Shown here piece after piece: positions 1-8,041 of a stretch of DNA of 64,000 nucleotides. The notes under the pieces were generated by a model, which saw only the letters and a program-made list of their open reading frames with translations, searched no databases and was not told the DNA's origin. The first letter of the stretch is position 1; each line of letters starts with the position of its first letter. Origin of the DNA: Enterococcus saccharolyticus subsp. saccharolyticus (GTDB lineage: Bacteria; Bacillota; Bacilli; Lactobacillales; Enterococcaceae); contig NZ_CP118957.1 of the NCBI RefSeq assembly GCF_029023825.1, forward strand, positions 1,821,794 through 1,885,793, in the 5' to 3' direction. A program made the position numbers and the translations under genes.

Positions 1-808
1 TTTGTTTCATTTGTTCAAAATAATTTTGCTGAAATTTAATTTCGGGCATCCCGCTGCGGTTAGAAAAAACTGTCACTTGTTGTTCTTCAACTTTAACGGT
101 TAAATCAGGAATGATATACAACCCTTCTGTTGAACCAAAAATTGCACCTGGTGCTGGCGTTAACGTCTGAATGTAATCAAACACTTTTTGAACGTCAGCC
201 AATGAAATCAACAATTTTTTAGCAATGCTGTCCCATTTACGCTCGACTAATTCAATAAAATATTCTTCCAATAATAGATATGCAATTTCTGGTGCATAGT
301 TATCACGCTCTGTTTGTAACATTAAACATTCTTGAAGATTGCGCGCTCCTACTCCTGCTGGTTCTAATTGTTGAATAAGCGTTAACGCATCTAGTAGTTG
401 AATGGGTGTCCCACCTGTTTTCGCCACTGCTTCATCTAACGAAATTGTGAGATAACCATTCAAATCAATGTACTCAACTAAATAAAGAACAAGTGTCCGT
501 AAATATGTATCACGATAATTTAAATGAATTTGATCAATCAAATGTTCAAATAAAGAGATGGTTGTATCGGGAATTTGATTCAAACGATTCATTTCAGTGC
601 CGGTGGATGTACGCGGTTTGGAATAATTCGATGTATAATTCGGTTGTGTGACATCTAATAGTGGGTTTTCTAATGCTTGATTGTCAATAAAGTTAGATAA
701 TTCTTCTGTTGAAAATTGTAAAACTTGAATCGATTGCTGCAATTTCTGCGTCATCGCTAGTTTTTGGGTTTGTTTTTGTTGTTGTGAAAACTGTTGCTCG
801 AATTTCAT
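1..808 (-). CDS. rpoN: RNA polymerase sigma-54 factor RpoN, partial
   Basis: The first about 269 residues of sigma-54 are present and the gene runs off the left edge of the window. The N-terminus is glutamine-rich (QQFSQQQKQ, TQKLQQSIQ, LQFSTEEL), as in region I, which contacts enhancer-binding activators. It is followed by the core-binding region with NYRDTYLRTLVLYLVEYID and LEPAGVGARNLQECL. The chosen ATG at 808 has an AAGGGGA ribosome binding site. In enterococci sigma-54 mainly serves PTS operons under LevR-type activators; none is visible here. The family call is firm. The C-terminal DNA-binding RpoN box lies outside the window. Confidence 0.95.
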   Translation of the reverse strand, partial: MKFEQQFSQQQKQTQKLAMTQKLQQSIQVLQFSTEELSNFIDNQALENPLLDVTQPNYTSNYSKPRTSTGTEMNRLNQIPDTTISLFEHLIDQIHLNYRDTYLRTLVLYLVEYIDLNGYLTISLDEAVAKTGGTPIQLLDALTLIQQLEPAGVGARNLQECLMLQTERDNYAPEIAYLLLEEYFIELVERKWDSIAKKLLISLADVQKVFDYIQTLTPAPGAIFGSTEGLYIIPDLTVKVEEQQVTVFSNRSGMPEIKFQQNYFEQMKQ

Positions 809-864
809 TTTGAATTTCCCCTTGTTTTTTTTCTTAAAGTTCGCTAAACTATGTAAAGTGTTCA

Positions 865-935
865 GCACCTTTAGTGTAGTGGATATCACGCAAGATTCCG
901 GTTCTTGAGACAGGGGTTCGATTCCCTTAAGGTGC
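865..935 (+). tRNA. tRNA-Arg (anticodon CCG)
   Basis: The acceptor arms GCACCTT and AAGGTGC pair. The anticodon stem CAAGA/TCTTG closes a seven-base loop TTCCGGT with anticodon CCG. The T arm carries TTCGATT. The length is 71 nt and CCA is not encoded. It is transcribed away from rpoN and followed by a strong terminator. Confidence 0.93.
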
Positions 936-991
936 GTTTTGTAACTGATTACAGTATACTTGAAAGCCTAATAAAACGCAAAAACAGACCT

Positions 992-1032
992 AAGAAAACA
1001 GCTCAGCAAGTGCCGAGCTGTTTTCTTTTTCT
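992..1032 (+). terminator. Rho-independent terminator after tRNA-Arg
   Basis: A 13-bp perfect stem AAGAAAACAGCTC/GAGCTGTTTTCTT with a 10-nt loop is followed by a T-rich run. Confidence 0.85.
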
Positions 1033-1044
1033 TATAAAATATGT

Positions 1045-1265
1045 TATACTGTAGAAACGCGAAAGATATTTTTATGCAACACTTTAATTTGTTTTTAAGA
1101 AATTTATTCAAACTGGCGTAACTACAGAGTTACAAGGATGTATTAGAGGTTAGGGAATACATCGTTTAAATGAGAAATAGTTAATTTTTAGTAATAGTTA
1201 TCAACTTTAGAATAAACATATTGATTCGTCAGATAGCCTTCTCTTTAATTAGAGAGGGCTATTGT
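1045..1265 (+). ncRNA. Possible small structured RNA in the tRNA-Arg/rpoE gap
   Basis: The 433-nt gap between the tRNA and rpoE has no credible gene. It does contain a -10-like TATACT (1045-1050), a hairpin GTAACT/AGTTAC (1118-1133), a hairpin GATGTATT/AATACATC (1137-1163), and a terminator-like hairpin ATAGCC-TCTCT/AGAGA-GGCTAT (1233-1262). No good -35 is visible and I do not recognise a known RNA family, so this is inference from the ordered hairpins. Confidence 0.3.
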
Positions 1266-1323
1266 TCATTTCCCTCATCATACACAATTCTTAAAGAGAA
1301 TAACAGCAACAACCTCAAGACAA

Positions 1324-1362
1324 AAAAATCCAAAAAGCTTTTAATAAGCTCTTTGGATTTTC
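1324..1362 (-). terminator. rpoE terminator
   Basis: AATCCAAAGAGCTT pairs with AAGCTTTTTGGATT on the minus strand, followed by a T run, directly after the rpoE stop. Confidence 0.8.
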
Positions 1363-1368
1363 TTACGA

Positions 1369-1971
1369 TTATAATTCTTCGTCTTCTTCATCAAATTCAT
1401 CGTCGTCATCATCGTCAATGATTGTTAAGTCTTCTTCAATACTTCCAGGAAGTTCTTCTTCATCATCGTCATTTGTTGCGCCGATTTCTTGTAAATCAGA
1501 GTTGTATGCTGCGATTTCTTCATCTTCATCGTCATCATCAAATAAATCATCATCATCGTCTTCATCAGTTAGATCTGTATCTTCTGGATCATCATCGTTG
1601 TAGTCAATTGCATCTTCATCATCACTAATGAAGGCATTTACTTTCTTACGTTTACGACGGCGTGGTGCATCTTCGTCGTCTTCGTCAATTCCATGGTTTA
1701 CTTCTTCGTCAATCGAATCAATGGCATACCATGAACGTAAGCCCCAACGATTATCACCTAAAGAAATGAAACTACCATCAATGTTTAAGTCTGTATAAAA
1801 CTGCGCCAATGAATCACGAATATCACTATCAGATTTTCCTAAATACGTTTGAATCTCATTTACTAAATCTGAAAAATCCATTACATCGCCTTTTTGAGAT
1901 AAAATTGCACCGGCAACTTCAATCATGGACAATTCGTTTCTATTTACACCTTCAAATACATTAATTTCCAA
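1369..1971 (-). CDS. rpoE: DNA-directed RNA polymerase delta subunit RpoE
   Basis: The protein has about 200 residues. The N-terminal HARE-HTH domain (residues about 5-85) carries [21 protein letters not shown] and [12 protein letters not shown]. It is followed by a basic patch RRRKRKK and a roughly 90-residue tail of almost pure Asp/Glu. Delta binds RNA polymerase core, displaces nucleic acids and speeds recycling. I place the start at TTG 1971, which sits about 10 nt after AAAGGAC. The GTG at 1980 in the same frame is only 1-2 nt from that site and is less likely. The Ser/His-rich frames on the opposite strand only mirror the acidic repeats. Confidence 0.95.
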   Translation of the reverse strand: MEINVFEGVNRNELSMIEVAGAILSQKGDVMDFSDLVNEIQTYLGKSDSDIRDSLAQFYTDLNIDGSFISLGDNRWGLRSWYAIDSIDEEVNHGIDEDDEDAPRRRKRKKVNAFISDDEDAIDYNDDDPEDTDLTDEDDDDDLFDDDDEDEEIAAYNSDLQEIGATNDDDEEELPGSIEEDLTIIDDDDDDEFDEEDEEL

Positions 1972-2057
1972 TCGGGACACGTCCTTTCACAGTCTACGTC
2001 TAATCATACAAAAATGTTTGCAAAAAAGCAATTTATTCTGATAAAAAACATCAAAAA

Positions 2058-2492
2058 TCAAGCAGTAAATTCTAATGAGAGTTTATACTCACCGATTTTA
2101 TCGCCCGCTGTAAATAAATCGTAATCCACAGACACTTTTCCAGAAGTCGGTTGGTCTTTTAAACTAAAATGAAGATTACTGGTGTATGTACTGAAAAACA
2201 TCACGCCATATGGAGTTTGATAACTCGTATCTGCTTTTTCGCGATAAACAAATTTTAAACGCAGACGCATTTCACCTGAACGAATTAATTGAATCGTTCC
2301 ATCTGGTGAAATTTTCATTGTTACAGGAATTTCTGACTGGTCATCTTGGACTTCTTTATAACGAATATAAAGAGTATCTCCCATCTTAACCACTTGTCCT
2401 TGTAAATCGAATAAAAATTCTTGGAATTCATTGTTTTGAGTCACTTCTGTTTTCAAACGTATGGCAACAGGTACGCCTTTTGTTAAATCCAC
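2058..2492 (-). CDS. DUF1934 family protein (YwiB-like)
   Basis: This is a 144-residue soluble protein with no signal peptide. It has the alternating strands expected of the calycin-like DUF1934/YwiB beta barrel: LYIRYKE, VTMKISPDGTIQLIRSG, and the C-terminal pair VDYDLFTAG / GEYKLSLEFTA. In this order rpoE and the DUF1934 gene often neighbour each other in Firmicutes. No enzymatic residues can be named and the biological role is not known. It starts at ATG 2492 behind a GGAGG-type site and is divergent from the lipL gene. Confidence 0.85.
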   Translation of the reverse strand: MDLTKGVPVAIRLKTEVTQNNEFQEFLFDLQGQVVKMGDTLYIRYKEVQDDQSEIPVTMKISPDGTIQLIRSGEMRLRLKFVYREKADTSYQTPYGVMFFSTYTSNLHFSLKDQPTSGKVSVDYDLFTAGDKIGEYKLSLEFTA

Positions 2493-2640
2493 GTTCTTCC
2501 CTCCTCTACTATTCTTTTATATTGTTCACATTTTCAGCTTATTTGTCAATAAAACAAACTGTTGGAATGTTTTTCACGTGTTTTCAAAATATTTTCGTAT
2601 ATAATGAAAGAAAACAATTAATTAAAGAAGGAAACTTATC

Positions 2641-3456
2641 ATGAAGCAATTATTTGACCAAGCAATATTTACGGAAAACAATGCCTACTTGCCTTTTGCC
2701 TTAACAGATGTCTTTACAGAACATGCCAGCGTAACTTCTCAAGAAATGATTCATTTTTGGCAATGCGACCAGACATTTATTTTAGGGATGAAAGATACTC
2801 GGGTCACACATTTGCAACGAGGGCTTACACAAGTACTGCAACACAACTACCAACCAGTCGTTAGAAACTCTGGTGGATTAGGTGTCATTGCTGATAAAGG
2901 AGTCTTAAATGTCTCATTGATTTTCCCACGTGAGGAAACAACGACCACAGATAGCGCCTATGAACAAATGATGGCTGTCACACAACAAGCATTTCCTGAA
3001 TTAACGATTGATGCCTACGAAATTGTTGATTCTTATTGTCCAGGAACCTTTGATTTAAGTGTCAATGGCAAAAAAATTGCAGGTATTGCGCAACGTCGAG
3101 TGAAAAACGGAGTGGCAGTCATGATGTATTTAAGTGTCAATGGCAACCAACACCAACGTGGCGAAGTCGTGCGCCATTTTTACCAACAAAGTTTGGAAGA
3201 AAAATTTGGGACAGATGGCTATCCGGCAGTAGATCCTGCTTGTATGACTACCATTGAAAATGTATTGGGTCAACCAATGTCCATCCAACAAACAAAAGAG
3301 CGTTTCATTCAAACCTTAGGGATTCAACCAACAGCAACTGATCCATTACAATGGGTCAAAGAAGCACTGCATACCGAATTACTACAAAAAAAATTAACAA
3401 GTATGCAGCAACGTAATTTACAAATAAAGGAGTTAAGTGATGGCTATTCCGTATAA
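2641..3456 (+). CDS. lipL: LipL-type octanoyl/lipoyl amidotransferase
   Basis: This is a 271-residue member of the lipoate ligase/transferase fold. RNSGG (residues 75-79) corresponds to the conserved RRxSGG strand. SYCPGTFDLSVNGKKIAGIA (131-150) places a cysteine at 133, where LipL proteins have the acyl-thioester nucleophile, with the conserved lysine just after. In Bacillus subtilis LipL moves octanoyl groups from GcvH to E2 subunits. Cysteine plus lysine favours LipL over an ATP-dependent LplA. The gene overlaps the next one by 17 nt, which suggests translational coupling. The exact acyl donor here is inference. Confidence 0.85.
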   Translation: MKQLFDQAIFTENNAYLPFALTDVFTEHASVTSQEMIHFWQCDQTFILGMKDTRVTHLQRGLTQVLQHNYQPVVRNSGGLGVIADKGVLNVSLIFPREETTTTDSAYEQMMAVTQQAFPELTIDAYEIVDSYCPGTFDLSVNGKKIAGIAQRRVKNGVAVMMYLSVNGNQHQRGEVVRHFYQQSLEEKFGTDGYPAVDPACMTTIENVLGQPMSIQQTKERFIQTLGIQPTATDPLQWVKEALHTELLQKKLTSMQQRNLQIKELSDGYSV

Positions 3457-4798
3457 ATTTCGAAAACTACCAATCGAAAAAGTATTTCGTGACCCTGTTC
3501 ACCAATATGTACATGTCCAACATCAAGTAATTTGGGATTTAATCAATGCCAAAGAATTTCAACGTTTACGACGAATCAAACAGCTAGGTACCGCTTCTTT
3601 TACCTTCCATGGTGCCGAACATAGCCGTTTTTCTCATTCATTAGGCGTTTATGAAATTACACGTCGAATCTGCGATGTCTTTAAACGCAACTACTCGACA
3701 GAAAAAATCGCTGATGGTTGGGATGACTCTGAACGTTTAATTGCGTTATGCGCAGCTTTATTACACGATGTCGGTCATGGGCCGTATTCTCATACATTTG
3801 AACATATTTTTCATACTGACCACGAAGCGATTACAGTGGCGATTATCACCTCGCCTGATACAGAAATTTACCAAATTTTAAACCGTGTGGAAGAAGGATT
3901 TCCAGAAAAAGTAGCAAGTGTTATTATGAAGACTTATCCTAATCCACAAGTCGTACAAATGATTTCAAGTCAAATCGATGCGGACCGTATGGATTACTTG
4001 TTGCGTGATGCCTACTTTACCGGCACCGAATATGGCACTTTTGACTTAACTCGTATCTTGCGAGTGATTCGTCCCTATCAAGGCGGAATTGCTTTTGCGA
4101 TGAATGGCATGCACGCTGTGGAAGATTATATCGTGAGTCGTTATCAAATGTATGTCCAAATCTATTTTCACCCCACTTCACGTGGCATGGAAGTCGTGCT
4201 AGAGCACCTCTTACATCGTGCACATGTCTTATATAAAAAAGACAGTCGCTTTTTTGAAAAGACGTCACAGCTACTACTGCCATTTTTAGAAGAAGATTTT
4301 TCTTTAGAAGATTATTTGCGTTTGGATGATGGGGTGTTAAATACGTATTTCAATCATTGGTTAGATAGTACTGATCCTATTTTAAATGACTTAGCGGCAC
4401 GCTTTTTAAATCGTAAACCTTTAAAATCTTGCCGTTTCCAACCAGATACGCAAATGGCTTTGATTGATACAATGAAAGCCATTGTCTCGGAAGTTGGTTT
4501 TAACGCAAAATATTATACAGGAATTAATTCCAATTTCGATTTACCGTATGATTTCTACCGTCCAAAACGTGACAAACATCGCACACAAATTGAGTTACAA
4601 CAAAAAGATGGCACATTGATGGAATTGTCCAAAGTTAGCCCATTAGTTAAAGCTTTAGCTGGACAAGAACAAGGTGACCACCGTTTTTATTTTCCTAAAG
4701 AAATGGTTGACCAATCGTCACAAGACAACTATGATTTATTTGGAGAGTCATATCAGCAATTTGCCAATCATATTCACAATGGCGAATTAGTTGAATAA
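3440..4798 (+). CDS. HD-domain deoxynucleoside triphosphate triphosphohydrolase (YwfO/EF1143-like)
   Basis: The protein has 452 residues. The N-terminal HD domain has HSRFSHSLGVYE, the metal-binding LLHDVGHGPYSHTFEH, and the distal aspartate in SQIDADRMDYLLRD. This matches the YwfO group, whose Enterococcus faecalis member EF1143 is a characterised tetrameric dNTPase that cleaves dNTPs to nucleosides and triphosphate. I use ATG 3440, with AAAGGAG at 3426-3432 and 7-nt spacing, rather than the adjoining GTG at 3437. It is coupled to lipL upstream and overlaps no essential part of the HAD gene. Substrate preference is inferred from the homologue. Confidence 0.88.
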   Translation: MAIPYKFRKLPIEKVFRDPVHQYVHVQHQVIWDLINAKEFQRLRRIKQLGTASFTFHGAEHSRFSHSLGVYEITRRICDVFKRNYSTEKIADGWDDSERLIALCAALLHDVGHGPYSHTFEHIFHTDHEAITVAIITSPDTEIYQILNRVEEGFPEKVASVIMKTYPNPQVVQMISSQIDADRMDYLLRDAYFTGTEYGTFDLTRILRVIRPYQGGIAFAMNGMHAVEDYIVSRYQMYVQIYFHPTSRGMEVVLEHLLHRAHVLYKKDSRFFEKTSQLLLPFLEEDFSLEDYLRLDDGVLNTYFNHWLDSTDPILNDLAARFLNRKPLKSCRFQPDTQMALIDTMKAIVSEVGFNAKYYTGINSNFDLPYDFYRPKRDKHRTQIELQQKDGTLMELSKVSPLVKALAGQEQGDHRFYFPKEMVDQSSQDNYDLFGESYQQFANHIHNGELVE

Positions 4799-4811
4799 CA
4801 AGGAGGAAAAC

Positions 4812-5627
4812 ATGTCTATCAAATTAATTGCTATCGACATTGATGGCACACTGTTAAACAGTCAACATCAGTTAACACACGAAGTCCGTACTGCATTGAA
4901 ACAAGCCGAAGCACAAGGTGTGAAAATTGTCTTGTGTACAGGGCGTCCATTAACAGGCGTCGAATCTTTATTAGAAGAATTAGATTTATTTAGTGGAGAT
5001 GATTACGTGATTACGTATAATGGTTCACTCGTGCAAAGTACACATGACAAAGAAATCGTGTCAAAATTTGGATTAAGTCACGATGATTATTTAGAAATTG
5101 AATTATTAGCGCGTAAATTAGGAGTTCATTTACACACAGAAACAGAAGATACCATGTATACATCGAACCGTGACATTAGCCCTTACACTGTGCACGAAGC
5201 ATTTTTAGTAAATATGCCTTTGAAATACCGCACACCAGAAGAAATGACAGAAGACTTATCTATTATCAAAATGATGATGATTGATGAACCAGCTTTCTTA
5301 GATGAGATTATTCCTCTTATTCCTGAAAGCTTTATGGAAAAATACACTGTCGTGAAAAGTGCGCCTTTCTTCTTAGAAATTTTAAATAAAGAAGTCCACA
5401 AAGGGGCTGCATTAGAACGTTTAGCCGCACATTTAGGATTAGACCGTTCTGAAGTAATGGCACTAGGCGATAACGAAAATGATGTCACAATGATTGAATA
5501 CGCTGGTTTAGGCGTAGCTATGGCCAATGCAACTGACAATGTAAAAAAAGTGGCAGATGTTTTAACAACATCTAACGACGAACATGGCGTAGCAGAAGCC
5601 ATCAACAACTATGTTTTAAATGCGTAA
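4812..5627 (+). CDS. Cof-type HAD-IIB sugar phosphatase (YidA-like)
   Basis: The protein has 271 residues. Motif I is DIDGTLL at residues 9-15, motif II is LCTGRP, a type IIB cap follows, and motif IV is GDNENDVTM with the downstream KKVADVLT. The family dephosphorylates sugar phosphates and related small metabolites with Mg2+. The start is ATG 4812 behind AGGAGG (4801-4806); a longer in-frame start at 4791 lies inside the upstream gene and lacks a ribosome binding site. It is likely cotranscribed with the dNTPase gene. Substrate unknown. Confidence 0.88.
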   Translation: MSIKLIAIDIDGTLLNSQHQLTHEVRTALKQAEAQGVKIVLCTGRPLTGVESLLEELDLFSGDDYVITYNGSLVQSTHDKEIVSKFGLSHDDYLEIELLARKLGVHLHTETEDTMYTSNRDISPYTVHEAFLVNMPLKYRTPEEMTEDLSIIKMMMIDEPAFLDEIIPLIPESFMEKYTVVKSAPFFLEILNKEVHKGAALERLAAHLGLDRSEVMALGDNENDVTMIEYAGLGVAMANATDNVKKVADVLTTSNDEHGVAEAINNYVLNA

Positions 5628-5640
5628 CTAAAAGAAACAC

Positions 5641-5742
5641 AAAAATAGCCGAACGATGTAACACGAGAGGCGCTAATTCACTAGAATTAGCGCCAAGGCT
5701 CCACTGAATTGTAGGAGCACACTCAATCGTTCGGCTATTTTT
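5641..5742. terminator. Long bidirectional terminator with branched interior
   Basis: A perfect 17-bp outer stem (5641-5657 with 5726-5742, core ATAGCCGAACGAT) encloses an 11-bp hairpin GGCGCTAATTC/GAATTAGCGCC (5669-5694) and a third short stem GCTCC/GGAGC (5698-5702, 5714-5718). Runs of A and T on the two sides suit termination of both the HAD gene and the convergent NUDIX gene. The outer stem core recurs at 23819-23856 and, degenerate, at 32864-32936. Confidence 0.75.
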
Positions 5743-5773
5743 TATGAAAAAGTCGGATAGCATGGCCGCTTTC

Positions 5774-6217
5774 TTATTGTTCTTTTAACCATTCTTGAAC
5801 TGCCCAACGATGACTGCCACGTTTTAACAATAACATCGCATCCGCTGGCGTAACCCAAGCTAGTTCATTTGTTGTTTCGGTTGGTTCAGCCACTTTTTCC
5901 CACGCATCAACAACATAAAAATACCCGGGATGCTCATAATATGTGTCTCGATGACTTGAATAAAAATATTCCAACGCTTCGCCTAGATAATTCCCCACTT
6001 TTACCTCAAACCCAACTTCTTCTAACATTTCCCGATTAATGGCTTGTAAGTGGTTTTCTCCTTGTTCAATTTCTCCACCGGGTAAAAAATATGCCCCATT
6101 TGGTGCTTGTACAATAATAATTTCTTGTTTGTTTTCTCGATGAATCACAACATACGCACCAAAACGTGGTTTATAAACCTTATCAACTTCTTTTTTTCCA
6201 AAAATCGGTTTTTCCAT
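5774..6217 (-). CDS. NUDIX hydrolase
   Basis: The protein has 147 residues. The Nudix box is complete: GGEIEQGE, then REMLEEVGF, fitting GX5EX7REUXEEXGU. This fold hydrolyses a nucleoside diphosphate linked to another moiety, using divalent metal bound by the REUXEE glutamates. The start is ATG 6217 behind AAGGAGGAT; a longer in-frame extension to 6277 lacks a ribosome binding site. It converges on the HAD gene across the shared terminator at 5641-5742. The substrate cannot be told from the sequence. Confidence 0.88.
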   Translation of the reverse strand: MEKPIFGKKEVDKVYKPRFGAYVVIHRENKQEIIIVQAPNGAYFLPGGEIEQGENHLQAINREMLEEVGFEVKVGNYLGEALEYFYSSHRDTYYEHPGYFYVVDAWEKVAEPTETTNELAWVTPADAMLLLKRGSHRWAVQEWLKEQ

Positions 6218-6384
6218 AGTATCCTCCTTACAAAACTGTTTTCTTTTGATTGTAACGGATAGTCGTTCAACAGACAAGTTTCAATAGTAGATAAAATTTG
6301 AATGAAATTTGGGCAGTTTTCTTATCAAGAAAAATCGGATATGTTATAATAAACGTATTGAAATAAGAAAGGATGTTGACATTT

Positions 6385-6759
6385 ATGAAAATGGCACACA
6401 CTTGTGTACGTGTAAAAGATTTAGACGCATCGTTAGACTTCTACACAAAAGCATTTGGTTTTGAAGAAAGTCGCCGTCGCGATTTCCCAGATGCAAAATT
6501 CACATTAGTTTATTTAACCTTACCCGGAGATGATTACGAATTAGAATTGACTTATAATTACGATCATCCAGGTTATGATTTAGGCGATGGTTACGGCCAT
6601 ATCGCGATTTCATCAGACGATGTTGAAGGGTTACATGCCAAACATCAAGAAGCTGGCTTCAACGTAACTGATTTAAAAGGTTTACCAGGTGTTCCTCCTT
6701 CTTATTACTTCATCATCGACCCAGATGGATACAAAATCGAAGTTATCCGCGAACGCTAA
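6385..6759 (+). CDS. Glyoxalase-fold protein, likely lactoylglutathione lyase-like (GloA)
   Basis: The protein has 124 residues with two beta-alpha-beta-beta-beta VOC modules. The metal-ligand positions of GloA are recognisable: AHTCVRVKDLD, LELTYNYD, GYGHIAIS and DPDGYKIEVI. GloA isomerises the methylglyoxal-thiol hemithioacetal. Low-GC Gram-positives often lack glutathione, so the thiol cofactor is uncertain. ATG 6385 is preferred; the ATG at 6373 directly abuts the AGAAAGG site. It is followed by its own terminator. Confidence 0.82.
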   Translation: MKMAHTCVRVKDLDASLDFYTKAFGFEESRRRDFPDAKFTLVYLTLPGDDYELELTYNYDHPGYDLGDGYGHIAISSDDVEGLHAKHQEAGFNVTDLKGLPGVPPSYYFIIDPDGYKIEVIRER

Positions 6760-6765
6760 TTCGCA

Positions 6766-6800
6766 ACAACTCCTTCTACTTAAGTAGAAGGAGTTATTTT
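6766..6800 (+). terminator. Terminator after the glyoxalase gene
   Basis: AACTCCTTCTACTT pairs with AAGTAGAAGGAGTT, followed by TATTTTT. The AAGGAGG of the next gene lies directly after it. Confidence 0.85.
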
Positions 6801-6819
6801 TATCAAGGAGGTTTTTCAG

Positions 6820-7524
6820 TTGAAACCAATTATTGGTATTGCAGGAAACGAACGCACAATGACCATGGGTGAGACGTTTTGGCTCTCTTATACCTCGCGT
6901 AATTTTGTAGAAGGTATTCAAGCTGCAGACGGCTTGCCACTGGTCTTACCCATAGGACAACCCGAAGACGCAAAAACATATATTCAACGAATTGATAAGT
7001 TACTCTTAGGAGGTGGCCACGATGTCAATCCTAAATTATACGGCCAAGAACCTCATCCTTACTTAGAAGAAATCAACGAAAAACGAGATGCATTTGAACT
7101 AAGATTAATTGATGAAGCAATCAAGCAAGGTAAACCGATTTTCGGTATTTGTCGTGGTATGCAATTAGTAAATGTTGCGTTTGGTGGTACCTTGCATCAA
7201 GATATTTCTTTATTTGGTCCGACCAAAATTAAACATGTCCAAGAATCAGAGATGAACAAACGGACACATCCTGTTCAAATCAAAGCCGCTAGTCGTTTAG
7301 CAACTTTTTTACCAGAAGCCTATTCGGTTAATTCTTACCATCATCAAACCATAAAAGACGTAGCACCAAACTTTACCGCCACTGCCCACGCACCGGATGG
7401 CATTATTGAAGCAATCGAAGCCAATGACTTACCTATTATGGCCATTCAATGGCATCCAGAATTAACACGTAGCACCTTTGACACCGAGCAACAGTTATTC
7501 ACTTATTTTGTCCAAAAATTATAA
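6820..7524 (+). CDS. Class I glutamine amidotransferase-like peptidase C26 (gamma-glutamyl hydrolase, PuuD-like)
   Basis: The protein has 234 residues. The triad is visible: nucleophile Cys111 in FGICRGMQ, and His and Glu in QWHPE near residues 213-215. SYHHQ and the early LLLGGGHDVNP are typical of peptidase C26, whose members cut gamma-glutamyl amides such as gamma-glutamyl-GABA. It starts at TTG 6820, eight nt after AAGGAGG (6805-6811). No polyamine catabolism genes flank it, so the physiological substrate is unknown. Confidence 0.87.
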   Translation: MKPIIGIAGNERTMTMGETFWLSYTSRNFVEGIQAADGLPLVLPIGQPEDAKTYIQRIDKLLLGGGHDVNPKLYGQEPHPYLEEINEKRDAFELRLIDEAIKQGKPIFGICRGMQLVNVAFGGTLHQDISLFGPTKIKHVQESEMNKRTHPVQIKAASRLATFLPEAYSVNSYHHQTIKDVAPNFTATAHAPDGIIEAIEANDLPIMAIQWHPELTRSTFDTEQQLFTYFVQKL

Positions 7525-7527
7525 AAA

Positions 7528-7594
7528 CCTATCTGAATGATAAAACGCAGTGCTGTTCATCCAGACACATACGTGACCATTCAGATAGTTTTTT
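7528..7594. terminator. Bidirectional terminator with large loop
   Basis: CTATCTGAATG pairs with CATTCAGATAG about 40 nt apart, flanked by A and T runs. It serves the C26 gene and the convergent ASCH gene. Confidence 0.7.
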
Positions 7595-8038
7595 TTATTG
7601 ATAAATGACGACAAAATCCTCAAACAAAAGCTCGCTATCATCAGAGAATGTGGTACTTAAATGTTTGCTACGCTCGGTAAAAAATGCACGATGACTTTTT
7701 TGCCAAGATGCCAGTGTATCGTCTTCTCCCTCACGCTGACAAATGTCTTCTGTCATTTCATGAAATTTCATGCGCTGAACATCGGTCGTTTCAATGATAC
7801 ATGCGGGATTGCCTTGATAATCTGTCACAATCGACACATCGCCTACTTGAGGGATGACCTCATATTCATCTACCAAAGAAGCCGTTGCTGTTTTCTTTCC
7901 TGCTAATACAAGCGCTAGTAACTGATTAGCTGCTTGTTCACTACTATCAAAATAAAAAACTTCAAAACACGCCGTTTCCTGACTTCGATTCGTTCTTTCT
8001 AAAAATTCTGCCCAATATTTTTTTACCTGCGCATCTAT
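7595..8038 (-). CDS. ASCH-domain protein with non-canonical start
   Basis: The reading frame of 147 codons shows an ASCH fold: LVLAGKKTATASL followed by DEYEVIPQVGDVSIVTDY and IIETTDVQ. ASCH proteins resemble PUA domains and are thought to act on RNA or modified nucleosides. There is no ATG, GTG or TTG before the conserved core. The frame opens one codon after the PBP stop (TAA GTC ATA GAT), so an ATA start at 8038, about 9 nt after AGAGGG, is the simplest reading. Alternatively a G was lost from an ATGGCG start at 8034 (now ATGCGC). Family confident, start uncertain. Confidence 0.6.
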   Translation of the reverse strand: MDAQVKKYWAEFLERTNRSQETACFEVFYFDSSEQAANQLLALVLAGKKTATASLVDEYEVIPQVGDVSIVTDYQGNPACIIETTDVQRMKFHEMTEDICQREGEDDTLASWQKSHRAFFTERSKHLSTTFSDDSELLFEDFVVIYQ

Positions 8039-8041
8039 GAC

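Noticed and set aside
1418-1628. Ser-rich and His-rich open frames on the plus strand
   Set aside because: They are the antisense of the Asp/Glu codons in the RpoE tail, with no ribosome binding site.
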